A stretch of 64,000 nucleotides of DNA from Tillus elongatus (GCA_964006375.1 OZ023262.1:200284778-200348777), one strand, 5' to 3'; counted from the stretch's first letter, positions 11,401-23,479 are shown. Numbers and translations are program-made. The notes: generated by a model from the sequence alone, not told the origin.

Positions 11401-13882
11401 ATATCCTTCCTCCGAGGTCACTATTCTTGGCGACTTCAATGTACATAATAAGGAATGGCTAGGATCTTCAAAAACCGATCCACAAGGGAGAGCAGCGGAG
11501 GCCTTTGCAGTCAGCAATTCTTTGGCCAATATGGTTCAGCAACCTACTTACTTTCCTCGTATCCCAACACACAGCTCAAATCCCTTGGATCTCCTTCTTA
11601 CTACAAATCCTGAATGCTATAAGATATCAGTCACCGCCCCCCTTGGTCGCTCAGACCACGGCATGGTCACTGCTTCCTGTGCAATGCAACCCGAGGTCAC
11701 ACAGTCATCACACCCACGTATCGTTTGGCACTACAACTCCGCAAACTGGGACGAAATGCGGGATTACTTTTCCTCATTTCCATGGGCGTCTGTCTGCTTC
11801 TCTCATCCTGACCCCTCTGATATCTCACAAAACGTCACCGAAATTATCCAAGCTGGCATGGAATTATTTATTCCACGTACACAGATAACCTCTTCAGCCA
11901 CTCAAAAGCCCTGGTTCTCTAAATCCTGTGACAAGGCCAGACTTGAAAAGGTCAAAGCTCACAAAACGCTTCTACACAATCCCAGTCAAGAAAATCGTCA
12001 AGCATTCAACGACGCAAGTAACCGCTATGTCCGCATTCTTTCTGAGGCAAAAAACTCGTTTAATAACCACATCAAAAACAAAGTCCTCTCAAGCTCCAAC
12101 GGCGGCAAACCCTTCTGGACTCTTGCTAAGTCTATTGGGAATAATTTCTGCAAGAGCACGTTCCCACCTCTTGTCTCAGGTGATGAAATTGTTTCTACCG
12201 CCCTGGGCAAGGCTGAACTTTTTGCTTCGTTGTTCGCCGGAAATTCTACTCTCAACCCACCTCCAAATGTTCAACCACCAACAGTCCCCAATGTCGCGCA
12301 TAAAATGACTGATATCATTTTCAAAACTAAAAAGGTACGAAAGATGCTCTCTTCTCTTAATACCAGGAAAGCCTCTGGCCTTGACGAGATCTCAGCAATT
12401 GTTCTCAAAAAATGCACACCAGAACTTGCTCCTGTCCTGACTCGTCTGTTTCAGATATCTTACAATAAAGGCATATTCCCTAGTAACTGGAAAACTGCTC
12501 GAGTACAACCCATCCCCAAGAAAGGATCCAATGCGTATCCTAGCAACTACAGGCCTATTTCTCTCCTTTCAGTCATCTCTAAAGTGATGGAAAAGTATAT
12601 AAACACCGAACTACTAAAATTCCTTGAAAAACACAGTCTAATCCACGACAGGCAGTATGGATTCCGTCAGCGCAGATCAACTGCCGACCTCCTTTCCTTT
12701 GTCACCCATTCTTGGAACAAGTCTATGGAACAACACGGTGAATCCCAGATTGTTGCTCTAGACATATCCAAAGCATTCGACCAGGTCTGGCACGCAGCGC
12801 TGCTTAATAAACTTCCGGCCTATGGCCTACCACCAAAACTTTGTACCTGGACAGCAAATTTCCTCTCCAACAGGAGCATATCTGTTGTTGTGGATGGCCA
12901 TTCCTCTAAACTGTATCCAATTAATGCAGGAGTTCCTCAAGGTTCAGCTTTAGCCCCTACTTTGTTTCTTCTCCACATCAATGACCTCCTCTCTAGCACA
13001 TCCAACCCAGTTCACAGTTACGCGGACGACAGCACCCTCCACTCAAACATACAATATTCTAAGCCTGTCTCTCTAGCCCAATTAGATGAGGATCGCAGAC
13101 TCATGGAGGGTTCTGTCTCCGTAGACCTCCAAAAAATATTAGACTGGGGAAGTAGAAATCTTGTACAATTCAACCCCACCAAAACTAAGTCTTGCTTTCT
13201 TTCTCACAAGAGATACAGCAGCCCTAGACCCATCACAATGAACAACCAAGTTATTCAAAGTAATGAGTCCTTTTCTCTTGTTGGCATTTCTGTGGATCGA
13301 AATCTTAATTGGCACCAACATGTTACATCAATTGCAGAAGCGGCTGCTAAGAAATTGGGTTTCCTCTTCCGGGCTCGCAAATACTTTTCACCAACTAATC
13401 TCTATACCTTATACACTTCACAAATAAGGCCAGACCTCGAATACTGCTCCCACATCTGGGGTGCAGCTGCCGCTTCTACACTCGCTCTCCTGGACTCCAT
13501 TCAAAAGAGAGCTATACGTCTCATCGGTGACCCTACCCTCACCCAAATGCTTCCATCCCTTGCCCACCGACGTGCCGTTGGTGACCTCTCTCTCTTTTAT
13601 AGATATCTGCACGGGCACTGCTCAGAGGAGCTTTCCTCCATAATTCCCCCACCTGCTGCCCCCAGCAGATCTACCAGGGGAACAGAGCGAATGCACTCTT
13701 TTAATGTCCAGGTCACCAGACATAGAACATCTTGTTATGCCCGCTCTTTTGTCCCGAGGACTTCCAAGTTGTGGAATTCCTTGCCGGCACATGTTTTTCC
13801 TTCTCCTCCGAACCTCCAAACCTTCAAGTCCAGAATTAACAAGCTGCCTCTTTCCTCCTTGTCAACACCCACGGTACGATAG
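11351..13882 (+). CDS. LINE ORF2: endonuclease (partial), reverse transcriptase and C-terminal domain
   Basis: An open frame of 843 codons without stops. Endonuclease motifs: GDFNVHNKEW at residues 27-36 and SDHGM at 101-105. Reverse transcriptase: PIPKKGS..YRPISLLS at about 388-407, QYGFRQRRST at 435-444, motif A ALDISKAFD with Asp471, motif B AGVPQGSALAP at 526-536, and YADD at 557-560 with Asp559-Asp560. The C-terminal part has YCSHIWGAA, KRAIRLIGDP and PRTSKLWNSLPAHVFP. All reverse transcriptase catalytic residues are present. The first 20 or so codons are not native, because the true N-terminus is in another frame. The protein would act with its own mRNA in target-primed reverse transcription. 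Confidence 0.88.
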   Translation: MSSSLTTFLKKPNLISEYPSSEVTILGDFNVHNKEWLGSSKTDPQGRAAEAFAVSNSLANMVQQPTYFPRIPTHSSNPLDLLLTTNPECYKISVTAPLGRSDHGMVTASCAMQPEVTQSSHPRIVWHYNSANWDEMRDYFSSFPWASVCFSHPDPSDISQNVTEIIQAGMELFIPRTQITSSATQKPWFSKSCDKARLEKVKAHKTLLHNPSQENRQAFNDASNRYVRILSEAKNSFNNHIKNKVLSSSNGGKPFWTLAKSIGNNFCKSTFPPLVSGDEIVSTALGKAELFASLFAGNSTLNPPPNVQPPTVPNVAHKMTDIIFKTKKVRKMLSSLNTRKASGLDEISAIVLKKCTPELAPVLTRLFQISYNKGIFPSNWKTARVQPIPKKGSNAYPSNYRPISLLSVISKVMEKYINTELLKFLEKHSLIHDRQYGFRQRRSTADLLSFVTHSWNKSMEQHGESQIVALDISKAFDQVWHAALLNKLPAYGLPPKLCTWTANFLSNRSISVVVDGHSSKLYPINAGVPQGSALAPTLFLLHINDLLSSTSNPVHSYADDSTLHSNIQYSKPVSLAQLDEDRRLMEGSVSVDLQKILDWGSRNLVQFNPTKTKSCFLSHKRYSSPRPITMNNQVIQSNESFSLVGISVDRNLNWHQHVTSIAEAAAKKLGFLFRARKYFSPTNLYTLYTSQIRPDLEYCSHIWGAAAASTLALLDSIQKRAIRLIGDPTLTQMLPSLAHRRAVGDLSLFYRYLHGHCSEELSSIIPPPAAPSRSTRGTERMHSFNVQVTRHRTSCYARSFVPRTSKLWNSLPAHVFPSPPNLQTFKSRINKLPLSSLSTPTVR

Positions 13883-14588
13883 TATTTAGGCTGTAAGCCC
13901 TCGTGGTGTGTTGTTGACATAAAAAAAAAAAAAAATTAAAAAAAAAAGCACTTTTATATTACAATGTTAGTTTGGAGTCTTTTACAAACTTCACAAGCTG
14001 TACATATATCTCTTTGTCGTTTGTAGCAGGTAAACTTGCAATGTTTATAGGTGAACGAATGCCTTTGTCCTTAAGAAACCCTAGTAAATATTGTCTTAGT
14101 CGATGATTTAAGTGACAGGAGAAAAAATATATGATTGAGATCTCCAGGTGAAGTATTGTCGCATGGGCATGATGGAGTATTCCTAATGCCAATCGTGTTC
14201 AGGTGGGCTGGACAGGCATCTATGCTATCTTCAAAGACATAATATTTTGGTAAATAAGGATGTAGTAGTAGAGCATATTAGTTTGGAAGATGCTACGAAT
14301 AGTTCCCATGCAATTTTCCATTCCACCCTTATTTGGGGGCGATTGCTATTGTAATATCATTACTTATTTCTATTACCTCTTCTTTGGCAGCTTCTTTTGC
14401 TATCCACTATATTATTTTCCTTACAGCCTGTATGCCCTTTTACTCAGACAGAGACCACTGTTTTTCCTTTCATAATGATGCTGTAGTAGCTCTGCATTAG
14501 GTCGTACAAGCTGGGATTGTCATATCGCTTTGAAGAAAAATAATCAATTGCCTTCAGTACCGCTTGCGAATTGGTAAGTATTACTGCG

Positions 14589-14653
14589 TTTTAGTGAATT
14601 TTTATTTATTAGGACCCCTAGAACTCATATCCGGGTCAGTTTCAATTTTTGTA

Positions 14654-14735
<82 letters not shown>

Positions 14736-15200
14736 ACTGATAACTCAAAAAATAATTAACCTATTTCGATAAAACTCAACAAGTGCCTTTGCTTTATTAA
14801 CAGCTTGGATGAGTTCGTTATCCAGGAAAATCGGACAAGATTTTCCGGAAAAATTTTGAGTTTCCTTTCGAAAAATAATTTTTTCTCCGAAATTTACAAA
14901 GCAATTTCAATAAAATTCGGCGGATACGTTACCTTGGGAAAGTCCTTAGCATGTACCAAAATTCAACTTTATAAGTTTATAGAAAATTGACTTTTTAAAA
15001 TTTTGAGTTTTCTTTTGAAAAAAAAAAAATTTCTCCGAAAATTACAAAATTATTTTAATGACATTTAGCGGATATGTTCCCTTCGGAAAGACATTATCAC
15101 ATATCAAAATTCAACTTTTTAAGTTTATCGAAAATTGACTTATCCAAGTTTGAAGCATTTAATAAAAATTGACTACCACAACGCACTTGCTGCGTCCCTA
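14589..15200 (+). mobile_element. Family A (TA)n-bearing element, copy 2 (boundaries defined)
   Basis: Best-bounded copy, because it interrupts a recognisable RNase H coding sequence. The left end is TTTTAGTGAATTTTTATT, followed by the landmark GGACCCCTAGAACTCATATC and a (TA)n core at 14658-14733. The right arm has CTGATAACTCAAAAAATAAT, GCTTGGATGAGTTCGTTATC and TGAAGCATTTAATAAAAATT. It ends in the hairpin ACGCA-CTTGC-TGCGT (15181-15195) plus CCCTA. Length is about 612 bp and it is non-coding. The ends are asymmetric: subterminal inverted motifs (TAGTGAATTTTTATT against AATAAAAATTGACTA) with a hairpin only at the right. That is reminiscent of DINE-1/Helentron-type elements rather than cut-and-paste MITEs. 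Confidence 0.78.
14658..14733. repeat. (TA)n microsatellite 7
   Basis: Core of family A copy 2. Confidence 0.97.
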
Positions 15201-16576
15201 ACTTTTTTCCATTCTCTCATGCCTATTTTATAGCCTTAAGAATTGCTTTGGTTTAATTGAACAATTTTCGTTTAGTCTCACCTCCTTTTTAACTTGATAG
15301 ATAGGAATATAAACCACAAACCCCACTCTGCTATTTGCTTTTGATCCATCGGTGTATATTCGTGTACATGTACTATAATTTTCTAGGTGGTTTTCTAAGA
15401 TTTGCCCTTTAAATCAGGATGCTATGAATATTGCGGTATGATTACAATTGGTTACTGTATTATTGCTTCGTATGGCACTACAATAATAGGGTAGCTTTCT
15501 GTTGGCATTATTGTTATTTGTTGAACCATGATATGAATAAATTATTTTGCTAGTGAAGACATCGGTTTGTAGCCAATAATCACTATCTAAGCACTCTACG
15601 GCAATAAATCTAATTAAATTTAGCAGGCTTTCATTACTGAATCCCAGCTTTAACAAATACTTATTATCCATGTAATTCCCTCTTATCTGCAGTGGGAGTT
15701 CGTTTACTTCAGCTAGAAGAGCTTGTCATGGAGAGGATTTCATTGCTCCGAGGCAAATTCTGATGGTTCTAAATTGTATTCGGTCTATTTTCCATAAACT
15801 GTTTTTTTTTTGAGGCAGATGTATAATGTATACACCCATAGCCTAAAATCAACCTAATATATGTTCTATAAAAAATCAATGCAATTTCGACGTCGGCGCC
15901 CCATTTTGTGTGCGTAAAAGATCTTGGTAAGTTAACCCCCTTCTCACATTTAGGTAATATATGATTGATGTGTTTTGCCCATAGTAACTTGTTGCCAATC
16001 ACCATTACTAGATATCTACAACTACTTATTACAGATATTTACATATTTCCCAATTTTAATAAACTTGGAGATTTACCTCTATGTCTGGTAAATAATATGA
16101 CTGAGGTTTTACTAGTATATAATTGAAAATAATGATCTGAGAACCATGTTTTTAAGTTGTTTATAATATCTGTTAGCTGATGTACGTATGTTTTATGACT
16201 TTCATTCCAAATATTATGCAAGCTACAGGTTTAGAGACTAAAAGGAATAGGACTTATAACAGAACCTTGTGGCAAGCCTCGTCGAACAGCTCGAGGACCA
16301 TGTAGGTTGCATCCATTGTTCATTAGAACAATTTTTTGATCCATAAACAATTTTATTAAATCAATAGATATGTTGTTGGGTATATCTTTACCAATAAGTT
16401 CTTCTCTAAGCTTTTCCAGATTAACATGCTAGATTGTCATTTTTATTTTTTAATCTAAAATTGACATATTCTTGTGATTTTTTATAAATATGCAGAATAA
16501 TTGAGATACTGAATGTATTCCATATTTCTGTTACACGCTCTATAATTAACAATAACCTGTTGCTATTTGCTAAACT

Positions 16577-16591
16577 CATTGCATGATGTGT
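16577..16591. repeat. SINE target-site duplication, left
   Basis: CATTGCATGATGTGT, identical to 16951-16965 on the other side of the SINE. Confidence 0.9.
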
Positions 16592-16950
16592 TTTTTTTTT
16601 TCGTTAACGTCGGTCTATTTCCGCGACTATGGCCAATCACCGACGCCATGGGGTAGTTTCACCTTACTATCCCGGAAATTTGGCCGACTTTTTGTCTTTA
16701 TGTAATGTAGGTAGGGATCTTTAACGTGCCCAATATCGCATGTAAACGGGACCGACGGATATACGCCCCCTTCGAAGGGCGGAACGTGCAGACATTTAAC
16801 TTGCTCAAATACAATGCCAAAACCTCAGTAAGATGTTAACTGTACAGCATGTACTGAAAAAGTGCAAGGGGAAACCCTGGCAATCGAACCCGGTACCCCT
16901 CGGTTCCGAGGTACCTGTCCTTACCACTGAACCACCGAGGCCCTAGGCTC
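16592..16950 (-). mobile_element. Full-length tRNA-derived SINE (SINE family 1)
   Basis: Minus-strand SINE of about 359 bp. The tRNA-like head starts near 16946 with an A box TGGTTCAGTGG (16924-16934) and a B box GGTTCGATTGC (about 16879-16889), an RNA polymerase III promoter layout. An A-rich tail (T-run at 16591-16601 on the plus strand) and exact 15-bp target duplications flank it, so it arrived by LINE-dependent retroposition. Its 3' half is shared with 34563-34815 and 36735-36850. Confidence 0.88.
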
Positions 16951-16965
16951 CATTGCATGATGTGT
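16951..16965. repeat. SINE target-site duplication, right
   Basis: CATTGCATGATGTGT, identical to 16577-16591. Confidence 0.9.
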
Positions 16966-17574
16966 AGTGTAATTTAGATTTTTAATACTGCATTTTATTA
17001 CTTGTAGTTATTTACGTACCTATATAAAACAAAATCATTAGTAATAAAGAACACATAAATGAATATAAGTATATAAGGGGTATTTAAATTATGATTGTAC
17101 AATTAATCACTGTAAAAAAAAACGGTTTAAATTAAAACTAAAATTTAAATTTCTTGATGTCGTGACACCACACTAAGAGTTTATATCTTAATATGAAACC
17201 TGATTTGATCTTGGCACCTTGTTAGTTTTAATTAATATCAGCATAAGTGCACCGCGATAAAATAAGAATACTATTAACACTAATGGGTCATACTTGATTT
17301 ATAATAATTGCATACATAAACGCCTTCTTGATTGCTTGCGAAATGACGTCTATTTAATTATCATATCATTTTCAGACATATGTGTATCCAACAAGCTTAC
17401 TTATAGCAAATAAACAAATACTGTGTGTGATATAAGTAATTTATCTTTATAATATAATAGAAAATAACCTGTTTATATTACAGATGTTGATAGTTTCTAC
17501 TTTGTGCAAATGTTTCTGTAAAAAGAAGTTAAGTCTTGCAAACAAATTTTCATCAAAATTTTTTATTTTTTTAT
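16966..17574. other. AT-rich sequence without recognised content
   Basis: No gene or repeat end was recognised. It precedes the T-rich start of a minus-strand LINE tail. Confidence 0.4.
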
Positions 17575-18342
17575 TTTAACAACGCAACACGAGGGCTTAC
17601 AGCCTAAATACTATCGTACCGTGGGCGTTGACAAGGAGGAAAGAGGCAACTTGTTAATTCTGGACTTGAAGGTTTGGAGGTTTGAAGGTTAGGAGGAGAA
17701 GGAAAAACATATGCCGGCAAGGAATTCCACAACTTGGAAGTCCTCGGGACAAAAGAGCGGACATAACAAGATGTTCTATGTCTGGTGACCTGGACAGTGC
17801 ATTCGCTCTGTTCCCCTGGTAGATATGTTGGGAGCAGCAGGTGGAGGAACTATGGAAGAAATCTCCTCTGAGCAGTGCCCGTGCAGATATCTATAAAAGA
17901 GAGAGAGAGGTCACTAACGGCACGTCGGTGGGCAAGGGATGGAAGCCTTTGGGTGAGGGTAGGGTCACCGATGAGACGTATAGCTCTCTTTTTAGTGGAG
18001 TCCAGGATAGCGAGTGCAGAAGCGGCAGCTGCACCCCAGATGTGGGAGCAGTAATCGAGGTTTGGCCTTATTTGTGAAGTACATAAGGTATAGAGATTAG
18101 CTGGTGAAAAGTATTTGCGAGCCCGGAAGAGGAAACCTAATTTCTTAGCAGCCGCTTCTGCAATTGATGTGACATGTTGGTGCCAATTGAGATTTCGATC
18201 CACAGAAACGCCAACAAGATAAAAGGACTCATTATTTTAAATAACTTGGTTGTTCATTGTGATGGGTCTAGGGCTGGTGTATCTCTTATGAGAAAAAAAG
18301 CAAGACTGAGATTTGGTGGGGTTGAATTGTACAAGATTTCTA
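17575..18342 (-). pseudogene. 5'-truncated copy of the 11-14 kb LINE
   Basis: Minus-strand copy corresponding to about 13150-13915 of the LINE at 11020-13948. It encodes DRNLNWHQHVTSIAEAAAKK, FRARKYFSPANLYTL, YCSHIWGAAAASALAIL and LPSLAHRRAVSDLSL, with about 11 differences over the first 100 residues by eye. It begins abruptly at 18342 and keeps the 3' UTR motif (CACGAGGGCTTACAGCCTAA at 17590). This is a typical short LINE insertion from incomplete reverse transcription. Confidence 0.88.
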
Positions 18343-18554
18343 CTGCATTTAAAAAGTTGTTTTTCAGGGGGCAGATGGATATATACTGCAAATATATTTA
18401 ATTACTTGTTTCATAATAATCGTATGGTACGAATAAACAATAAAATATGAATACTATTATTTTACTTTACAGAGGCATTTTTTTTCATAGGAATATTCAT
18501 AAAATGTCCACCTTAGAAGATAACATAAATGGTTATATTCAGTTGAAAACTTCC

Positions 18555-18835
18555 TAGTTATGGGTTCGCCAAACATTACTGTGGGGGTTGTCTTCTACTG
18601 CTAATAGGTAAGACGTTTAGTTTCACTTCTTCCCTTATAGACCGCCGACCTGTTTTTGGAAAATCTTCCACGCTAGACATTTCTCGAAATTTCTTATCTA
18701 TTCGACTCACTGTTGATTGATTGATAGACATATACGGATACAGAATACACACATCTGCCTGAGTTCGGGTCCTGTCACATAAACCAATCACAGATAGAAT
18801 ACTAGAACTTCAATTCTTTGAGCTATTGATATACG
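18555..18835 (-). pseudogene. Mariner-type transposase N-terminal fragment B
   Basis: Encodes VIGLCDRTRTQADVCI, then SINQSTVSRIDKKFREM and VEDFPKTGRRSIREEVKLNV. This is the N-terminal helix-turn-helix of the transposase family that also appears at 63651-64000 (ILKMIGYGDMLRSHQEAC, then RSTVSKLVAKFKETGHVKDF). No catalytic region follows. Confidence 0.65.
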
Positions 18836-19738
<903 letters not shown>

Positions 19739-19899
19739 GAGTAACGGTCGTACTGTAGGTTACAAAAACTCAGAATCTCAATAAGGTCTACAGACCTCTA
19801 AGCTTTAGGCAACGAATAATACAATTCATAAAGATCGTAAATTTACTTACCAAAAGCTGGACAATGTAAAAAACTTCTTCGATTAGAAACATAAAAATA

Positions 19900-19985
19900 A
19901 AAGTGAGACATCTCACAAGCTAAGATATGTTACCATATATAGCTTATCTCTTGCCTGGCATATTTGAGATAATAATCACCACGTG
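19900..19985 (+). pseudogene. Short Penelope-like fragment
   Basis: GATAATAATCACCACGTGGA near 19970 corresponds at nucleotide level to the WDNNHH-D codons at 38700-38725. The match is short and ends at the family-A-type element at 19997. Confidence 0.4.
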
Positions 19986-19996
19986 GATAAAAAAAC

Positions 19997-20437
19997 TCTG
20001 GACGCAGCAAGTGCGTTATGGTAGTGAATTTTCATAAAAATATTTTTAATTACAAACATATCGCTCTAATGCGAGCAGGCATCAATTTGGTTACCGGTAT
20101 AGCCTATATAGTAGGAACAATGTACCATATTTTATCAAAATAATTATTTGAAAATATACAAGAATTTTCCGAAAATAAACTTTAAATGTTTCCGAGAAAA
20201 CTGGTCCCCTAGCCAATGAACCTTAGGTTAATAGCCAATTGAGTTATTGAAATTTGAAACATTTAATGAAAATTCGCAAACAAAACGCCCTTGCTGCGTT
20301 CATACAAAAATTTTCCGAAAATAAAATTAAATGTTGGTTTCCTAACCAACAAAACTTACGTTAATAGCAAATTGAGTTGTTGAAATTTGAAGGATTTTAT
20401 GAAAATTTGCTACCAAAACGCACTTACTGCGTCCAGA
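19997..20437. mobile_element. Double-hairpin family-A-type element
   Basis: Starts TCTGGACGCAGCAAGTGCGT and ends CGCACTTACTGCGTCCAGA, each with an adjacent GAATTTTCAT-type block. The interior is the reverse of 33-337, plus an extra end-like block at 20280-20300 (GCCCTTGCTGCGTTCA). That block suggests a right end was added on or duplicated. Confidence 0.7.
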
Positions 20438-20920
20438 TTTTTTTCTTATAAACATGCATCATATTTCGACAAAAACGCTAAAATGCAGTAACGAATTTGT
20501 TATTTATATTATATTATTTATATATATATATATATATTATGAATTAGCTAAAAATTATAGACCGTTAAACAATAAACTTCACTAAACCCACAGCGAAAGC
20601 ATCAACTTGACTAAACCGGCAGCCAAAGCATCGGAGAAAGGGTCTACTTGAAATGAATTTTCTGTAAATATTTTAGTAAAATGAATGACAATGACGGTTG
20701 AATCTGAAACTTAAGAGTTCGCGGAACACTCTTCTTGCATCATTTTCTTTTCACAATCCGTATTTGTTTCACGTTCTTTGCCTAAACATTGCCAATTTTA
20801 ACGTTTTAAATTGCGAGTTTGACGTTACTCCAAAATTTGTTTCTTTAGCTGCCCGTAACTTTTTTGTCTTTAAACTAAGAGACCTAAGTTTTGGCACATG
20901 GTTCACTCTTTATAATACAA
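20438..20920 (+). repeat. Family B, copy 2
   Basis: Contains the ATTTTAGTAAAATGAATGAC block and CAAGTTTGACG-type motifs shared with copies at 5236, 21212 and 56890. A short TA run lies at 20518-20538. Non-coding. Confidence 0.65.
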
Positions 20921-21235
<315 letters not shown>

Positions 21236-21830
21236 TTTTTTAAGAAAATTCCCTAAAAAAGAAAATTTGAATCACCAACGACTTACGGGCCACTGTGTAA
21301 TTGTAGAAATATTTTTTTAAGATGTAGCTGAAGACACCCTATAATTAATGTATACAATTTTTTTCCGTATCTTGCATAATAACGGATATATTGGGCTTTA
21401 AAGATTTTTTACGAAAATTCGACAAAAATGATATACCATTAACCGATAAATTCTATAGCCAACACTACTGCCAAAGGGTCTATTTGAAATGAATTTTGTG
21501 TGAATATTTTAGTTAATCGAAGGACAATGACGATCGAAACTAAGACTTAAGGCTTTGTAAAACATTCTTCTTGAGACATTTTCCTTCCATAGCTCATATT
21601 ATTTTCAGGTTCATTGCCTAAATATTACCAATGTTGACGTTTAAAATCGCGACTTTGACGTTTTGAGGAAAACCCTAATTTATTTTTCTTTAAATGTCTG
21701 TAACTTTTTTGTACTTTAACCTACAGAGCTAAATTTTGGTAGGTACCAGGTATAATGATATAAACTCGCGCACCAAGTTTGGTTTCCCTTACTTTGTTAA
21801 TTCCGGAGATATAAATTTTTTTCATTTTTT
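21236..21830 (+). repeat. Family B, copy 3
   Basis: Landmarks: ACACCCTATAATTAATG, CAAAGGGTCTATTTGAAATG and TCGCGACTTTGACGTTTTGAG. Together with the upstream copy this makes two family B copies around one (TA)n element. Confidence 0.65.
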
Positions 21831-21839
21831 TTTAATGAA

Positions 21840-22230
21840 AACAGAAAATTCACAAAAATTTAAGCTTAATAAAAATGCTAGATTAGTGCAACAATTAGAT
21901 GCATTCAAAAGTATATGTCAACGAATGTAGAAATAGTAAGAGTTATATAAATATAGGACCGCCAGTCCATGTTTGACCAATGTCCCTTTCAAACATGAGG
22001 TACCCGCTCTGCGTAGAAACAAAGATAACGGAATGTTAATAGAAAGACTTAGGGTAAATATAAGCGGAGAAAATTTGTTTGGGATTCTCTTTTAATGGCT
22101 GCGGACGATTACATGACGTCAATAAAAATAAAATTTCAGTTGTTGGCAAAACGATCGCCAGGTTTTTGAAAATGTGTGTTGTGGTGAATCGGGTTTTACA
22201 AAATAACTGCTCATCACAGGTTCCAATTTT
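21840..22230 (+). pseudogene. Penelope-like 3' fragment
   Basis: LVQQLDAFKSICQ at 21885-21925 matches the LDA-ESIYI block of Penelope C-termini. Further on, GTTTTTGAAAATGTG and GTTGTGGTGAATCGGGTTTT (near 22155-22197) match the sequence downstream of the Penelope relic at 39090-39130. Frames are broken. Confidence 0.55.
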
Positions 22231-22379
22231 TACTTAATTCCTAAAGACCAGAAAAATAGTGCTGCAAATTAAATCATAACTTTTACGTAGCTGTGATAAT
22301 CTGCTCTGCTTAGAAAAACATTCTCAAGAAATGAATTTAGGGTACATGACTTGACCACAAAGAAAATGTTCATATTTCT

Positions 22380-23130
22380 GTATCCATAAACTTCTGAAAC
22401 ATTATATTACTCGAGTATTGCGGAAAAATGTCAAATGCACGAAAACACCCTTCATATTTATCCCCTACCTTCTGAAGCGATCTTACCTAAAAACAATTCG
22501 AAGAGTTCGTTCGTCTAGTGCTAACTGGATACCAAATTAGAACATGATATCTTAATTCAATCGAAAGTTATTGCGCCTACTAACAAACAGACGTACAGGC
22601 CGACCGACCGACGGACAGGCCGACAGAAAAAAATTCGTTTCAGAATTAAGTTTGCTAGAGGTTTTGAGACTTTATACGCCGTTTGGCAAAAAAAATATTC
22701 GAGATTTCTGTCTCCTATATTCCACCCCCGCACAATCAACCCCAAATTTAATTTCAGCACTGAATACCAGATGTTTGATGAAATTGAAAGTTTTTTAATA
22801 AAAAAAAGCCTAAAACGTTCTATTACTCGAGTTTTAACGAAAAAATATCAATTTTTACCAAATCATCCCCCATTTATTCCCTCCCCCCTGGAGGGATTTT
22901 ACTTAAGCGTAATCCGAACCGTTCGTTTATCGGGTGCTAACTGTATACCAAATTTGAAGACGATATCTCAATTCGTTCTAAAATTATCGTGGCTACAAAC
23001 AGACAGACACACAGACCGACGACAGAGCGACAGACTGAGAGGCACAGAAAATTTTTGTTCCCAAAATCTATATGTTTTCACACGTTTTATGACATTTATG
23101 TGAAAAAAAATTGAAATGTTTGTCACCACA
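22380..23130 (+). repeat. Family C, copy 2 (dimeric)
   Basis: Two tandem units with the same phase as at 5990. Each has a GTTCGTT..TCxxGTGCTAACT block, a TATCTxAATTC block and a run of GACCGACGGACAG-like motifs (22580-22626 and 22996-23040), followed by TTCCACCCCC (about 22720). Non-coding. Confidence 0.7.
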
Positions 23131-23479
23131 CGTATTGACGATCTGCAAGTAAAATAATGACCTGACTGAATGTTTAATGCTATATTTAGTGTAGTTATGA
23201 TAAACGTTTATAATTATAAGTTTAATTTAAGTTCTTGATCTAGATAATGCCAAATAGTAGATATTATTTAAAAAATACCGAATAGCTTGCTATTTCTACA
23301 GAGATAATTGTTTTTTATATTCCATATGAAAACCATTTTTAAGTTGATGTTCGGACAAGATATTACTGGTGAACCAAAATGATACCTAGACGGGTGAATT
23401 CGATGTTCTGGTACAAATATGTCACTTACTGCGTACAACTTATTGTACGAGTACAAACTGGAGCAAGCCTGGATGACAC
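23131..23479. other. Non-coding spacer
   Basis: No recognised content. Confidence 0.35.

Larger units (their letters stand above)
11020..13948 (+). mobile_element. Jockey/CR1-type LINE, nearly complete second ORF
   Basis: A non-LTR retrotransposon with the apurinic-type endonuclease, reverse transcriptase and a short 3' UTR, ending in an A-rich tail at 13920-13948. The endonuclease N-terminus (11023-11400: NSNLNSVHHFLQANRPQLLF, then TETQI with the catalytic Glu) is in frame 1. The rest is in frame 2, so a single frameshift lies within 11351-11400. ORF1 is absent, so the copy is 5' truncated. Base composition is clearly less AT-rich than its surroundings. It is the best-preserved mobile gene in the window. 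A truncated sister lies at 17575-18342 in the opposite orientation. Confidence 0.88.
13955..16440 (-). pseudogene. R1/I-type LINE relic with RNase H domain, interrupted
   Basis: On the minus strand from 16440 down: ELIGKDIPNNISIDLIKLF; RRGLPQGSVISPI (16242-16285); TSKTSVILFTRHRGKSPSLL (16039-16130); WAKHINHI..KCEKGVN, ALIFYRTYIRLILGYGCI (15800-15990); NKYLLKLGFSNESLLN (15600-15670); then RNase H, RIYTDGSKANSRVGFVVYIP (about 15300-15365). A family A element (14589-15200) is inserted there. The RNase H resumes with AVILTNSQAVLKAIDYF (14520-14580), and the tail HLNHRLRQYLLGFLKDKG follows at 14040-14110. Many frameshifts are present. The YADD region is not clearly readable. Confidence 0.75.

Noticed and set aside
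11332..13920. Several 60-130 codon frames on both strands across the LINE ORF
   Set aside because: They overlap the 843-codon frame, which alone shows endonuclease and reverse transcriptase motifs.
16879..16934. A possible tRNA gene
   Set aside because: The A and B boxes belong to a SINE with a poly-A tail and target duplications; no tRNA acceptor stem closes.
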